A stretch of DNA of 64,000 nt from Flavobacteriales bacterium (GCA_023957375.1 JAMLHB010000002.1:744001-808000); one strand, 5' to 3'; positions 10,288-19,596 are shown, counted from the first letter of the stretch. Numbers and translations are program-made. Notes: generated by a model from the letters alone, not told the origin.

Positions 10288-10922
10288 GGGGTTTGGTCTT
10301 TCTTCACCTTGTTCACCAAATACTTCACACCCTTCTCGCTGGCGATGCCGCGTACGTGGTAGCGGAACAACGCCCAGTGCACTTCCCCCGGGTTGAACCG
10401 GTCCGCGGGAAACAGGTCGCCGTCGAAGACCACCTCCAGCCGGGAGATGTACAGCGTGGCGATGATCGGGATGTTCAGGTCGTTGCGGTAGATGCCCTCT
10501 TTTATGCCCCGCTCCATGTTGGCGACCGTGGTGGCATACACCTCCCTGCGCCGGGTCTCCATCATGCGGCGGAACGCTTCGGGATGGTATTTCTCCAAAT
10601 CGAAGTGGATGGACGGGTGGATGCCCTTGAGCCGTTCGGCGACCGTGTTGGTGATGGCATACAGCTCATCGATGGCGTTGCCGGCACGGCTGATGCACAT
10701 CACCCCGCACTTGAATTCCCGGGCCACATGGTCCACCACCTTCTCCACCAGGTCGTTCTTGTCGGCGACATGCTGGTAGAGGGTCTTCTTGCTGATCCCC
10801 ATCCGCGTGGCCAGGTCATCCATGGTCACGCTCTTGATCCCATACGTCCAAAAGATCTTGGCAGCCTCGGCCACGATGCGCTCCGCAGCGTTCACGGGCG
10901 GGGTGGTTTTTTCCTGGGCCAT
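10284..10922 (-). CDS. TetR/AcrR-family transcriptional regulator of the efflux operon
   Basis: A 212-residue one-component repressor. The N-terminal helix-turn-helix is clear (IVAEAAKIFWTYGIKSVTMD followed by DLATRMGISKKTLYQHVADK); the remaining about 150 residues form the variable ligand-binding and dimer domain. The start MAQEKTTPP at 10922 is preferred over an ATG at 10940 because it is closer to family starts. It is first in the operon tetR-tolC-hlyD-RND and lies just downstream of a 13+13 base inverted repeat, pointing to autoregulation. Confidence 0.9.
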   Translation of the reverse strand: MAQEKTTPPVNAAERIVAEAAKIFWTYGIKSVTMDDLATRMGISKKTLYQHVADKNDLVEKVVDHVAREFKCGVMCISRAGNAIDELYAITNTVAERLKGIHPSIHFDLEKYHPEAFRRMMETRRREVYATTVANMERGIKEGIYRNDLNIPIIATLYISRLEVVFDGDLFPADRFNPGEVHWALFRYHVRGIASEKGVKYLVNKVKKDQTP

Positions 10923-10947
10923 GGTGCTTAGGGGCGGCAAACGTACG

Positions 10948-10989
10948 AAACGGTGGAAACTTTAATGCAAATAATTGTTTCCACGGTTT
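10948..10989. promoter_or_regulatory. Candidate TetR-family operator in the tetR / DUF4175 divergent intergenic region
   Basis: AAACGGTGGAAAC (10948-10960) and GTTTCCACGGTTT (10977-10989) form a 13 bp inverted repeat with one mismatch across a 16-base AT-rich spacer. It lies 26-67 bases upstream of the tetR start and about 80 bases upstream of the divergent DUF4175 gene. Position and symmetry fit binding by the adjacent regulator. The sequence is seen directly; the binding partner is inferred. A possible -7 element for the rightward gene (TAACTTTC) lies at 11020-11027. Confidence 0.55.
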
Positions 10990-11069
10990 CCTCCGGGGTT
11001 CCACCGGACCCGGTGTGCCTAACTTTCGGGCCATTCCGCAGCGGCACGCCCGTTGTGGGGTGAACGGCC

Positions 11070-14000
11070 ATGCACACGGACTACGACCTGCTGATCGACA
11101 AGCTGGACGGCTTTATCCGCAAGTACTACAAGGACCGGTTGATCCGCGGCACCTTGTACAGTACCGGCCTGCTGGTGCTCCTCTTCCTGGTGGTGGCCCT
11201 GGGTGAATACTTCGGCCGTTTCGGCACCACCGTGCGCACGGCGCTGTTCTGGCTGTTGGCCGCGGCCAGCGCGGTGGTGCTGGTGCGCTTGGTGGCGCTG
11301 CCCCTGGTGAAGTTGTTCCGCTTCGGCAAGGTGATCGGCCATGCACAGGCCGCCGGCATTGTGGGGCGGCACTTTCCGCAGGTGAAGGACAAACTCTTGA
11401 ACACCTTGCAACTGCGCGGCCAAGCCGGCACGGACCTGCGCCAACAACAATTGATCGAGGCCAGCATTGCCCAACGCAGCCGCGAGCTTGGCCCGGTACC
11501 CTTCGTACAGGCGATCGACCTGCGGCGCAACCGCCGCTACCTGCGCTATGCAGTACCGCCGGTGGGCGTGCTGTTGCTGCTGCTGCTGGCCGCCCCCAGT
11601 CTGATCACCGCGCCCACCAAACGGCTCATGGCCCACGGCACCGAATTCCTGCCCGAGGCCCCCTTCCGCTTCCATGTGTTGAACAAGGAACTCACCGTGC
11701 CCGAGAACGAGGACTTCGAGCTGCAGGTGGAAATGCAGGGGAATGAACTGCCCCAGCAGGTGTTCCTGGAGGTGGCCAACCAGCGCATCCCGTTGGTGCG
11801 CCAAGACGCCGCCCGCTTCACCCACCGCTTCCGCAACGTGCAGAACCCGGTGGATTTCCGGCTCGCCGCGGACGGCTTCCACAGCGGCGCCCTGCACTTG
11901 GCCACCGAGGCCAACCCGGCCTTGCTGGGCCTTACCGTGGCCCTGGAGTACCCGCCCTACCTCGGCTTGAAGAACACCGTGACCAACAACACCGGCGACA
12001 TCACCGTACCCGCCGGCACGCGCATCACCTGGACGGCCGAAACCCGCAGTGCCGACCGCATCGCCCTGGTCTTTGACGACACCACCTACACCCTGCTGCC
12101 CGAAAAGGCAGGCGCCCAGCGCTTCACGGCCAGCCGCCGCTTTCTGCGGGGAAGCGGCTACACCTTGGTGCCGGCGCAAGGCACTTTGCAAGCCCAAACC
12201 CCCGCGCAGTACCGTGTGGACGTGGTGCCCGACCTCTACCCCTCCATCGCCGTGGAAGAAAAGGCGGACAGCCTTGCGCCGCGCCGCCTCTACTTCAAGG
12301 GCGACATCGGCGACGACCACGGGTTCAAGCGCCTGAGCTTCCAGTACCGCTTTACCGCCGGGGGCGATAGCGTGCCCGGCCCCAAGCGCGAGGCTTCCAG
12401 GGAAATCGGGATCCAGCCGGGCACCACCCGCCAAACCTTCTTCCACCAGGAGGACCTGGGCGAATTGCGCTTGATGCCCGGCGACAAGCTGGAGTACTGG
12501 TTCGAGGTGTGGGACAACGACGGGGTGAACGGCCCCAAGAGCGCCCGCAGCACGGTGCGCACCTTTGAAGCACCCACGCTGAAGGAGCTGGCCGAAAAAC
12601 AGGACCAGCAGGGCGAAGCCATCAAAGACGAGCTGCGCGAAAGCATCAAACAGGCGCAGGACCTGCAGCGCGACCTGGACAAGCTGCGGCGCGACATGTT
12701 GGACAAAAAGGAAGCCAACTGGCAGGACAAGCAGAAGATGCAGGACATCCTGGACCGCCAGCAGCAATTGCAGCAGCGGGTGGAGCAAGCGACCGAGCAG
12801 CTCAAGCAGTCCCAACAGGAGCAGCAGAGCTACAAGGAAGCCGATGAACGCATCCTGCAAAAGCAACAACAGGTGCAACAGCTCTTCGAGAACGTGCTCA
12901 GCGAGCAGATGAAGGAACTCTACCGCAAGGTGCAGGAGATGCTGGAAAAGATCGACAAGGAACAGCTTCAGGAGCAGATGCAGGACATGAAGCTCAGCCA
13001 GGAGGACATTGAAAAGGAGCTGGACCGCGCCTTGGAACAGTTCAAGCAGATGGAAGTGGAGCAGAAGGCCGAGGACATCGCCGACCAGCTGGAGCAACTG
13101 GCCGAGAAACAGCAGGCCCTCAGCGAGGAAACCAAGGAAGACCAAACAGCCCAGGAAGACCTGAAGCAAAAGCAGGAAGAGCTGAACAAGGAGTTCGAGG
13201 ACGTGCGCAAGCAGTTGGACGAACTGGATAAGAAAAACCAGGAACTGGAACGCCCCCTGGACCTGCCCAAAACCGGGGAACAGCAGGAGGGCATCAAGCA
13301 GGAACAGGAGAAGAGCAGCGAGCAACTGGACAAGAAGCAAAACAAGAAGGCCAGCGACAGCCAGCAGAAAGCGGGTGAACAGATGCAGCAACTGGCCATG
13401 GAGATGCGCAGCGGCATGCAGCAGGGCCAGCAGGAACAGAACGAGGAGGACATGGACGCCCTGCGCCAGCTGCTGGAAAACATCCTGCAGCTAAGCTTCG
13501 ACCAGGAGGCCAACATGAACACCCTGGAAGCCACTGCCGCCCGCGACCCGCGCTTAGTCGACATCGGGCGCCAGCAGAAAAAGCTGCGCGACGATTCCCG
13601 CATCGTGGAGGACTCCCTGTTCGCCCTCAGCAAGCGCGTGCCCCAACTGCAGGCCTTGGTGAACCGGGAGATGAACGCCGTGAACGAGAACATGGACCAA
13701 GCACTGGCACACTTGGCCGAGGCCCGCGCGAACCCCAGCGAACGCCCCAAGGCGGCGGACAAGCAACAGCGCGCCATGACCTCGTTGAACAACTTGGCGC
13801 TGATGCTGGACGAGGCCCTGCAGCAAATGCAGCAGCAACAGGCCAGCGGCATGCCCGGCAGCGGCAATTGCAACAAGCCCGGCGGCTCGGGCAGCAGCAG
13901 CGGCAACAGCCAAAAGATGCAGAAGATCCGCAGCCAGCAGGAAGCGCTTTCCAAGCAACTGGAACAAATGCGGAAAGCCCTGGAAAAGGGTCAAAAGCCC

Positions 14001-14474
14001 GGCGAAAAGCCCGGCCAGCAAAACCCCGGCGGCATGGGCATGGGCATGAGCCAGCAACTGGCCCAATTGGCCGCCCAGCAGGCCGCACTGCGGCAGGAGA
14101 TGCAGCGCATCGCCCAGGAAATGAACAAGGACGGCTCCGGCGCGGGCAATGGCCTGCAGAAGCTCGCTGAGCAAATGGAGCAGAACGAAAAGGACATCGT
14201 CAATAAGAACATCACCCCGGAATCCATCCGCAGGCAACAGGACATCATGACGCGCCTGTTGGAGGCGGAAAAAGCCGAGCGCGAGCGCGAACTGGACCCC
14301 AAGCGGGAAAGCAACACCGGCAAGGACATCGACCATCCCGACCCGGCCCGCTTCTTCAACTACCAACGCGACAAAATGCGCGAGGCCGAACTGCTCCGCA
14401 CCGTGCCCCCCGGCCTTAAACCATACTACAAGGCCCGGGTAGATCAGTATTTCGATACATTTGGCCGACCCTGA
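11070..14474 (+). CDS. DUF4175-family membrane-anchored coiled-coil protein
   Basis: A 1134-residue protein of unknown function found widely in Bacteroidota. Residues about 25-75 hold two membrane helices (LYSTGLLVLLFLVVALGEYF; LFWLLAAASAVVLVRLVAL), a third is near 155-175 (YAVPPVGVLLLLLLAAPSLI), and beta-rich extracytoplasmic segments follow to about 500. From about 505 to 780 and again from 800 the chain is very rich in Q, E and K with heptad-like spacing, a long coiled coil. A Gly/Ser/Gln-rich low-complexity linker (near 925-950) precedes the C-terminal part. It is followed by a kinase-like ATPase and ybeY on the same strand. Envelope scaffolding is a guess only. Confidence 0.8.
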   Translation: MHTDYDLLIDKLDGFIRKYYKDRLIRGTLYSTGLLVLLFLVVALGEYFGRFGTTVRTALFWLLAAASAVVLVRLVALPLVKLFRFGKVIGHAQAAGIVGRHFPQVKDKLLNTLQLRGQAGTDLRQQQLIEASIAQRSRELGPVPFVQAIDLRRNRRYLRYAVPPVGVLLLLLLAAPSLITAPTKRLMAHGTEFLPEAPFRFHVLNKELTVPENEDFELQVEMQGNELPQQVFLEVANQRIPLVRQDAARFTHRFRNVQNPVDFRLAADGFHSGALHLATEANPALLGLTVALEYPPYLGLKNTVTNNTGDITVPAGTRITWTAETRSADRIALVFDDTTYTLLPEKAGAQRFTASRRFLRGSGYTLVPAQGTLQAQTPAQYRVDVVPDLYPSIAVEEKADSLAPRRLYFKGDIGDDHGFKRLSFQYRFTAGGDSVPGPKREASREIGIQPGTTRQTFFHQEDLGELRLMPGDKLEYWFEVWDNDGVNGPKSARSTVRTFEAPTLKELAEKQDQQGEAIKDELRESIKQAQDLQRDLDKLRRDMLDKKEANWQDKQKMQDILDRQQQLQQRVEQATEQLKQSQQEQQSYKEADERILQKQQQVQQLFENVLSEQMKELYRKVQEMLEKIDKEQLQEQMQDMKLSQEDIEKELDRALEQFKQMEVEQKAEDIADQLEQLAEKQQALSEETKEDQTAQEDLKQKQEELNKEFEDVRKQLDELDKKNQELERPLDLPKTGEQQEGIKQEQEKSSEQLDKKQNKKASDSQQKAGEQMQQLAMEMRSGMQQGQQEQNEEDMDALRQLLENILQLSFDQEANMNTLEATAARDPRLVDIGRQQKKLRDDSRIVEDSLFALSKRVPQLQALVNREMNAVNENMDQALAHLAEARANPSERPKAADKQQRAMTSLNNLALMLDEALQQMQQQQASGMPGSGNCNKPGGSGSSSGNSQKMQKIRSQQEALSKQLEQMRKALEKGQKPGEKPGQQNPGGMGMGMSQQLAQLAAQQAALRQEMQRIAQEMNKDGSGAGNGLQKLAEQMEQNEKDIVNKNITPESIRRQQDIMTRLLEAEKAERERELDPKRESNTGKDIDHPDPARFFNYQRDKMREAELLRTVPPGLKPYYKARVDQYFDTFGRP

Positions 14475-14483
14475 ACACGAACC

Positions 14484-14924
14484 ATGGGAGCGCTTACCGA
14501 GGACGTCCACTACACCCAACGCATCGAATTTCCCGCCAAGGCGGAAAACATCGCGTTGGCGGAAAAGCTGATTGATGAGGCCTGTGCCAAAAACAACGTG
14601 CCCGAGTCGTTGTACGGGAACATCCTGATCGCCCTTACCGAAGCGGTGAACAACGCCATCCACCACGGCAACGGCCTGGATCCCGCCAAAAAGGTGCAAT
14701 TGGGCTACGCCCTGGACGGCGACCAGGTCACCTTCTTCGTCAGCGATGAAGGGCCCGGCTTCGACCACGAGCACCTGCCCGACCCCACGGACCCGCAGAA
14801 CATCGAAAAGCCACACGGCCGCGGCGTGTTCCTGATGCGGGCCCTGTCTGAATCGGTGGAATTTTCCGACAACGGGGCCTCCGTGGCGATCACCTTCAGC
14901 CTGAAGCCCGCCGCAGAAGCCTAA
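14484..14924 (+). CDS. Anti-sigma-factor-type serine kinase / GHKL ATP-binding protein
   Basis: A 146-residue single-domain HATPase_c protein of the RsbW/SpoIIAB type. The N-box region ILIALTEAVNNAIHHGNG, the G1 motif SDEGPGFD and the G2 region GRGVFLMRALSE are all visible, so ATP binding is expected. Such proteins phosphorylate anti-anti-sigma partners in stress signalling; none of those partners is adjacent. It starts 9 bases after the DUF4175 gene and ends 4 bases before ybeY, so these three are probably one operon. Confidence 0.85.
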   Translation: MGALTEDVHYTQRIEFPAKAENIALAEKLIDEACAKNNVPESLYGNILIALTEAVNNAIHHGNGLDPAKKVQLGYALDGDQVTFFVSDEGPGFDHEHLPDPTDPQNIEKPHGRGVFLMRALSESVEFSDNGASVAITFSLKPAAEA

Positions 14925-14928
14925 TGCC

Positions 14929-15360
14929 ATGGTGCAAGGCGGGGTCATCGCGTTCAAGGTCATCCATGTCACCAATGCCTTCCGCAACCGTGAACGCCTA
15001 CGCCAGTGGCTGCACGCCGTAGCCGCCGACCAGGGCTGCCACATCGGCGAACTCACCTACGTGCTGCTCAGCGACAAAGGGCTGCTGCCCTACAACCGCC
15101 AGTACCTCGGCCACAACGAGTACACGGACGTGATCACGTTCGGGCAGGACGACCGCCCCGGCGTGTCCGGCGACATCCTGATCAGCTACGACCGCGTGCG
15201 CGACAATGCGCGCACCTTCGGTGCCACCGCCCAAGAGGAACTGCACCGCGTGATGGTGCACGGCCTGCTGCACTTGCTGGGGCACGGCGACAAGGACCCG
15301 GCCAAGCAAAAGGCCATGCGCGCCGCCGAGGATAAATACTTGGCCCTGTTGAGGAAGTAG
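14929..15360 (+). CDS. ybeY: Endoribonuclease YbeY (rRNA maturation)
   Basis: Zinc-dependent single-strand endoribonuclease used in 16S rRNA 3' processing and ribosome quality control. The diagnostic metal motif is seen at residues 107-118 (HGLLHLLGHGDK: HxxxHxxxxxH-type with the last ligand as His of GHGD), and TDVITFGQ with GDILIS is the conserved substrate face. The 143-residue length is typical. It starts 4 bases after the ATPase gene. The more upstream-like alternative starts (MVQGG is used here) do not change the domain. Confidence 0.93.
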   Translation: MVQGGVIAFKVIHVTNAFRNRERLRQWLHAVAADQGCHIGELTYVLLSDKGLLPYNRQYLGHNEYTDVITFGQDDRPGVSGDILISYDRVRDNARTFGATAQEELHRVMVHGLLHLLGHGDKDPAKQKAMRAAEDKYLALLRK

Positions 15361-15402
15361 TCGGCCGCTGCGCCGCGGAACGCCCTCTGTTGGGTTCCGG
15401 AA

Positions 15403-16257
15403 CTAGGCCCTTTTCACCTTCCTGACCTTCACCGACAGGTCTTCGTCCACCAGCACAAAATGCTGCGGCGGCACCTCGATGAAGTCATCGGCGACGTCGG
15501 TGAGTTTTTCGGAAACGATCAATGCGGCGCGTTCGGATCTGTCCGCCCCGCGCACCATGCGGCACACATTCGCCTCACACACGTACTTCTTTCCTTCGCT
15601 GTAGTACATGGTAAGCGGATCGCTTCCGTCGGTGGTATGGCGCAGCCCTACCGCAATGCGGCCATCGGTATACACCATGTTCAGGTAGGCCACCTCCGTG
15701 ATGCCGTGCTTGGCCATCAGTTCCTCCAGGTCTGCGATCATGGCCTCAAAGCCATCGGCCACCTGGTCGGGCGTGGGCTTTTCTGCCTGCAGGTGGTCCA
15801 GCATCAGGGCGAAGAGGTGCTCACTGTCCGTTTGGCCCTTCACCCAATCGTACATCGGTTGGCTGAGCCGGTTGCACAGGTCGCGCTTGATCTTGTGGAA
15901 CTGCTCCACGCCGCCGTTATGCATCAGCAGGCGGTCCTTGCAATGGAAGGGATGGCAATTGGCCTCGGCCACGTCGCCCACGCTGGCTGCCCGCACGTGC
16001 GCGGCGATGCAGTGGGAACGCACCTTGGGCGCCAAGTAGCGCAGGTTGCGGTTGTTCCACGCGGGCATCACACTGGCGAAAACGGCCGGCTCGGGCGAAT
16101 GGTCGTGGTGGTACCAGCCCACCCCGAACCCGTCTCCGTTCAGCGGTTCCTCGATCTCGCGCGCCGCATAGCTCTGCTTGATGATGGAATCCGAGGGGTC
16201 GTAAAGCAATGCGCCCATGCTGATGGGGGCGCCGAGGTAGGCGAGGAAGCGGCACAT
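15403..16257 (-). CDS. Class II glutamine amidotransferase (EgtC/YafJ-like)
   Basis: An N-terminal-nucleophile amidohydrolase of 284 residues that releases ammonia from glutamine or acts on gamma-glutamyl compounds. The start at 16257 gives MCRFLAYLG, placing the catalytic Cys at position 2, as the family requires; the upstream in-frame ATG at 16362 would add 35 residues before it and is rejected. Other marks are NGDGFGVGWYH, AHVRAASVG (oxyanion region) and LLMHNGGVEQF. Members occur in ergothioneine-like pathways, but no such partner is nearby, so substrate is unknown. Confidence 0.88.
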   Translation of the reverse strand: MCRFLAYLGAPISMGALLYDPSDSIIKQSYAAREIEEPLNGDGFGVGWYHHDHSPEPAVFASVMPAWNNRNLRYLAPKVRSHCIAAHVRAASVGDVAEANCHPFHCKDRLLMHNGGVEQFHKIKRDLCNRLSQPMYDWVKGQTDSEHLFALMLDHLQAEKPTPDQVADGFEAMIADLEELMAKHGITEVAYLNMVYTDGRIAVGLRHTTDGSDPLTMYYSEGKKYVCEANVCRMVRGADRSERAALIVSEKLTDVADDFIEVPPQHFVLVDEDLSVKVRKVKRA

Positions 16258-16430
16258 GGGTTGCTGGATATGCTGGTAGCTGCAATAGGGAACAACAAGC
16301 AGCGCAAATGGTTGGCGCGCAGCGCAAACTCGCGCCAAGGCTGAAATTACCGCTGTGGGCACTGGGACCCGCCTAATAGGTGCAGGCGTTGTGGACGCTG
16401 TGCGGCGGCAGGGCGCCTTTCATTCTGTTG

Positions 16431-16640
16431 CTCCCTCAAGGTCTCCCGAAGGGGACCTTGCAGGAGGAACTTCCTTCGTCAAGGTCCGCTACGCGAGACC
16501 TTGATGGGACTGCTCCCTCAAGATCTCCCAAAGAGGACCTTGCAGGAGGGAGAGAGGGAGGGCTTTCTACGTCAAGGTCCGCTCCGCGTGACCTTGATGG
16601 GACTGCTCCCTCAAGGTCTCCCGAAGGGGACCTTGAGGGA
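16431..16640. repeat. Hairpin repeat array (three CTCCCTCAAGGTC units)
   Basis: Three imperfect units begin at 16431, 16513 and 16606, each opening CTCCCTCAAGRTCTCCC. Each unit holds a short hairpin (AAGGTC ... GACCTT). Between units lies a second hairpin (CAAGGTC ... GACCTTG) with a CGCTACGCGA or CGCTCCGCGT loop. The result is a string of five alternating stems just upstream of the DUF1003 gene. The frame happens to stay open through them, producing a spurious SRSATRDLDGTAPSRSP-type repeat. It is best read as a dispersed palindromic repeat element and not as coding sequence. 16258-16430 holds nothing recognisable. Confidence 0.75.
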
Positions 16641-16904
16641 GAGAGAAATAGCACCACCCATGCCGTGCTTTTAGCTAACCGCCTAGGCATGCCGGAGGCC
16701 GATTGGCTGCGCTTGATGGAAAAGCCGGAGAACGCAGCGCTGTATCCCTTGCGGATCACGCAGGCGATGCTGGATACCTTGGATGCCACCAAGCTGGATT
16801 TGCGTTACCGGTACATGTTGGTGGAGTATGGAATAGTCCGGAGAGGTGCACAAGTTGCAGCCGAACTTTGCTGTGCCTTGCCAACAGGTGGAGGCATCCG
16901 AGCC
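16641..16904 (+). other. Open frame of unknown origin upstream of the DUF1003 gene
   Basis: The frame of the DUF1003 gene stays open upstream through this stretch and encodes a protein-like segment (NRLGMPEADWLRLMEKPENA, then ITQAMLDTLDATKLDLRYRY). It has no start codon with a clear ribosome site of its own and no match I recognise. It may be the remnant of another gene cut by the hairpin repeats, or part of a longer protein starting at 16380. I see no other feature here. Confidence 0.3.
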
Positions 16905-17483
16905 ATGGCGCACAACAAGATCAACGCCGAAATGAACAAGCTGCTCACTGCCCGCAGCGAACGCGTGCGGAAGCTCCAGGAAATCGTGAAGCGGGCCATC
17001 GAAGAAGAGCAGTTGATCTCCACCAACCTGGCCAACCCGCCGCAGGAAGCCATTACGCGGGGCCAGAAACTGGCCGACCGTGTGGCGGCCTTCGGCGGTA
17101 GCTGGGTCTTCATTTCGGTTTTCTTCCTGGTGCTGGCCGCCTGGATCGCGTACAACACCCTGGCCCCCCGGGGAGACAACTTCGACCCCTACCCGTTCAT
17201 TCTGATGAACTTGGTGCTCAGCTGCTTAGCCGCCGTTCAGGCCCCGGTGATCATGATGAGCCAGAACCGCCAGGAGGAGAAGGACCGCAAGCGCAGCGAG
17301 AACGACTACCAGGTGAACCTGAAGGCCGAACTGGAACTGCGCAGCCTTCACCAGAAAATGGACCTGTTGCTGCAGGAGGAAATGCGGTCCCTGGCCGAAG
17401 TGCAGGCAGAACAATTCCAGTTATTGGCGGCCCTGGACCGCAAGCTGGCCAAGCTGGTTCCGGGCCCTCACGGCAAGGGTTGA
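16905..17483 (+). CDS. DUF1003 family membrane protein
   Basis: A 192-residue protein of unknown function. The N-terminal third is helical and charged. ADRVAAFGGSWVFISVFFLV and AWIAYN mark the first of two membrane helices, and the second is FILMNLVLSCLAAVQAPVIM, followed by MSQNRQEEKDR, the hallmark ending of the DUF1003 core. The C-terminal tail is a coiled coil. ATG 16905 is chosen because GGAGG sits 12 bases upstream and because the repeat array precedes it; the in-frame start at 16380 would translate the repeats. Confidence 0.82.
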   Translation: MAHNKINAEMNKLLTARSERVRKLQEIVKRAIEEEQLISTNLANPPQEAITRGQKLADRVAAFGGSWVFISVFFLVLAAWIAYNTLAPRGDNFDPYPFILMNLVLSCLAAVQAPVIMMSQNRQEEKDRKRSENDYQVNLKAELELRSLHQKMDLLLQEEMRSLAEVQAEQFQLLAALDRKLAKLVPGPHGKG

Positions 17484-17557
17484 CCGTTGCGTTCGCTTTT
17501 GTCGCCCTGCTTGCCTTTCTTTGCAGCCAACAGGCCCGCGGCTGATCGCCCAGCACC

Positions 17558-18577
17558 ATGCCGAAGATCACCATAGACAACATCGAGATCGAGGTTCCCG
17601 AGGGCACCACGATCCTACAGGCCGCCCGCATGATCGGCGAGCGCAACAAGGCCGACCGTTACGTGGTACCGCCCACCATGTGCTACTACAGCAAGCTGGA
17701 AGGAAGCGGCGGCTATTGCCGCACTTGCTTGGTGAAGGTGAGCAAGGGCAGCGAGCGCGATCCGCGGCCCATGCCCAAGCCGGTGGCCAGTTGCCGCACC
17801 GCCGTTCAGGACGGCATGGTGGTGGAGAACTCCACCAACGAACAGGTGCTCGACGTGCGCAAGGGCGTTACCGAATTCCTGCTGATCAACCACCCGCTGG
17901 ACTGCCCCATCTGCGACCAGGCCGGAGAGTGCGACCTGCAGGACCTGAGCTATGAGCATGGCGTATCGCAGAGCCGCTACCAGTTCGAGCGCCGCACGTT
18001 CGATCCGGTGGACATCGGTGAGACGATCAAACTGCACATGACGCGCTGCATCATGTGCTACCGCTGCGTGAAGGTGGCCGAGCAGATCACCGACGGGCGC
18101 GTGCACGGGGTGATCAACCGCGGCGACGTGGTGGAGATCAGCACGTACATCGAACAAGCCATCGACAACGACTTCAGCGGCAACGTGATCGACGTGTGCC
18201 CCGTGGGCGCACTCACCGACCGCACCTTCCGCTTCTCCTCGCGCGTGTGGTTCACCAAGCCCATGGACGCCCACCGCGACTGCAAGAAGTGCAGCGGCAA
18301 AGTGGCCATCTGGCTCAAGGGCCAGGAAGTGCTGCGCGTGACCGGGCGCAAGAACCAGTGGCACGAGGTGGAGGAATTCATCTGCAACGAATGCCGCTTC
18401 GAAAAGAAGCAGCTCAGCGACTGGGTGGTGGAGGGGCCACGCGACATCGACCGCCACAGCGTGATCTCCCAAGGCCACTATGTGATCGAACCCAAGCAAA
18501 AGGTGCTCGACACACAAACGCCCAACGTGCCTGAACTGGCCCGCCTGAAGCTGGGAACCATGAAGAAGACCCGATGA
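17558..18577 (+). CDS. nuoG: NADH-quinone oxidoreductase subunit G, short form (2Fe-2S / 4Fe-4S protein)
   Basis: Electron-transfer subunit of respiratory complex I, 339 residues. An N-terminal [2Fe-2S] ferredoxin domain (MCYYSKLEGSGGYCRTCLVK), the His-coordinated 4Fe-4S segment (CPICDQAGECDLQD) and a further CIMCYRCVK...C set are present. The molybdopterin-oxidoreductase-like C-terminal half of E. coli NuoG is absent, which is usual in Bacteroidota and not a truncation. The stop overlaps the nuoH start (ATGA at 18574). NuoE/F are not upstream here. Confidence 0.92.
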   Translation: MPKITIDNIEIEVPEGTTILQAARMIGERNKADRYVVPPTMCYYSKLEGSGGYCRTCLVKVSKGSERDPRPMPKPVASCRTAVQDGMVVENSTNEQVLDVRKGVTEFLLINHPLDCPICDQAGECDLQDLSYEHGVSQSRYQFERRTFDPVDIGETIKLHMTRCIMCYRCVKVAEQITDGRVHGVINRGDVVEISTYIEQAIDNDFSGNVIDVCPVGALTDRTFRFSSRVWFTKPMDAHRDCKKCSGKVAIWLKGQEVLRVTGRKNQWHEVEEFICNECRFEKKQLSDWVVEGPRDIDRHSVISQGHYVIEPKQKVLDTQTPNVPELARLKLGTMKKTR

Positions 18578-19596
18578 TAGCCACCGCGATCTTCCTGCTC
18601 GTCCTTTTTGTGATCACCCTTACGGTGGCGGCCTATTCCACCTATGGCGAACGCAAGGTTGCGGCCTTCATGCAGGACCGCATCGGGCCCAACCGCGCAG
18701 GCCCCTTCGGCATCCTGCAGCCCTTGGCGGACGGCGCCAAGATGTTCATGAAGGAGGACTTCGTGCCGGCCAACGCCAACCGCACCCTCTTCTTCCTGGG
18801 GCCCGCCGTGGCCATGACCGTGGCCTTGGTCACCGGGGTGATCATCCCCTGGGGCGGCACGCTCACCTTCGGCGAAGTGAGCGTGAACCTGCAGGGCATG
18901 AACCCGGAGGTGGGCATCCTCTTCGTGTTCGCCATGACCGGCATTGGCGTGTACGGCATCATGCTCGGCGGCTGGGGCAGTAACAACAAGTATTCGCTCC
19001 TGGGGGCGATCCGGGCGGCCAGCCAAATGGTGAGCTACGAACTGGCGATGGGTTTGAGCATCGTGGCCCTGGTGATGATGACCGGCACCCTGAGCATGGG
19101 CGGCATTGTGGACTACCAGATCGAGCACGGCTGGAACATCATCCGCCAGCCCTTGGGTTTCCTGATCTTCATCGTATGCGCCTTCGCCGAGACCAACCGC
19201 TCGCCCTTCGACATGCCCGAGTGCGAAACCGAGCTGGTGGGCGGCTACCACACCGAGTACAGCAGCATGAAGCTGGGCTTCTACCTCTTCTCCGAGTACG
19301 TGAACATGTTCATCAGCAGCGCGGTGATGGCCACCCTGTACTTCGGGGCCTACCATGTGCCCGGCCTGGCCAGCACCGGATGGGACCCGAACCTGATCAC
19401 CATCTTGGGCGCGATGGCCATGTTCGCCAAGACCTTCTTCTTCATCTTCTTCTTCATGTGGGTGCGGTGGACCCTGCCGCGCTTCCGTTTTGACCAACTG
19501 ATGAACCTCGGATGGAAGGGGTTGATCCCGCTGGCCATCGTCAACATTCTGATCACCGCTGGCATCATGCTCGCACAAGGCGAGATCACGCTATGA
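18574..19596 (+). CDS. nuoH: NADH-quinone oxidoreductase subunit H
   Basis: Membrane subunit that forms much of the quinone-binding cavity of complex I; 340 residues with about eight helices. Conserved segments are AAYSTYGERKVAAFMQDRIG, GPFGILQPLADGAKMFMKED, and AETNRSPFDMPECETELVGG. It overlaps nuoG by 4 bases at its start and nuoI by 4 at its end, so the three genes are tightly coupled. Confidence 0.97.
   Translation: MIATAIFLLVLFVITLTVAAYSTYGERKVAAFMQDRIGPNRAGPFGILQPLADGAKMFMKEDFVPANANRTLFFLGPAVAMTVALVTGVIIPWGGTLTFGEVSVNLQGMNPEVGILFVFAMTGIGVYGIMLGGWGSNNKYSLLGAIRAASQMVSYELAMGLSIVALVMMTGTLSMGGIVDYQIEHGWNIIRQPLGFLIFIVCAFAETNRSPFDMPECETELVGGYHTEYSSMKLGFYLFSEYVNMFISSAVMATLYFGAYHVPGLASTGWDPNLITILGAMAMFAKTFFFIFFFMWVRWTLPRFRFDQLMNLGWKGLIPLAIVNILITAGIMLAQGEITL

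Noticed and set aside
16431-16640. CRISPR-like array
   Set aside because: Unit starts are 82 and 93 bases apart, the units are imperfect and carry internal hairpins, and the intervening sequences are themselves repeated, so they are not unique spacers.
17558-18577. nuoG as a truncated pseudogene
   Set aside because: The short form without the molybdopterin-like half is normal in Bacteroidota and the iron-sulfur motifs are intact.
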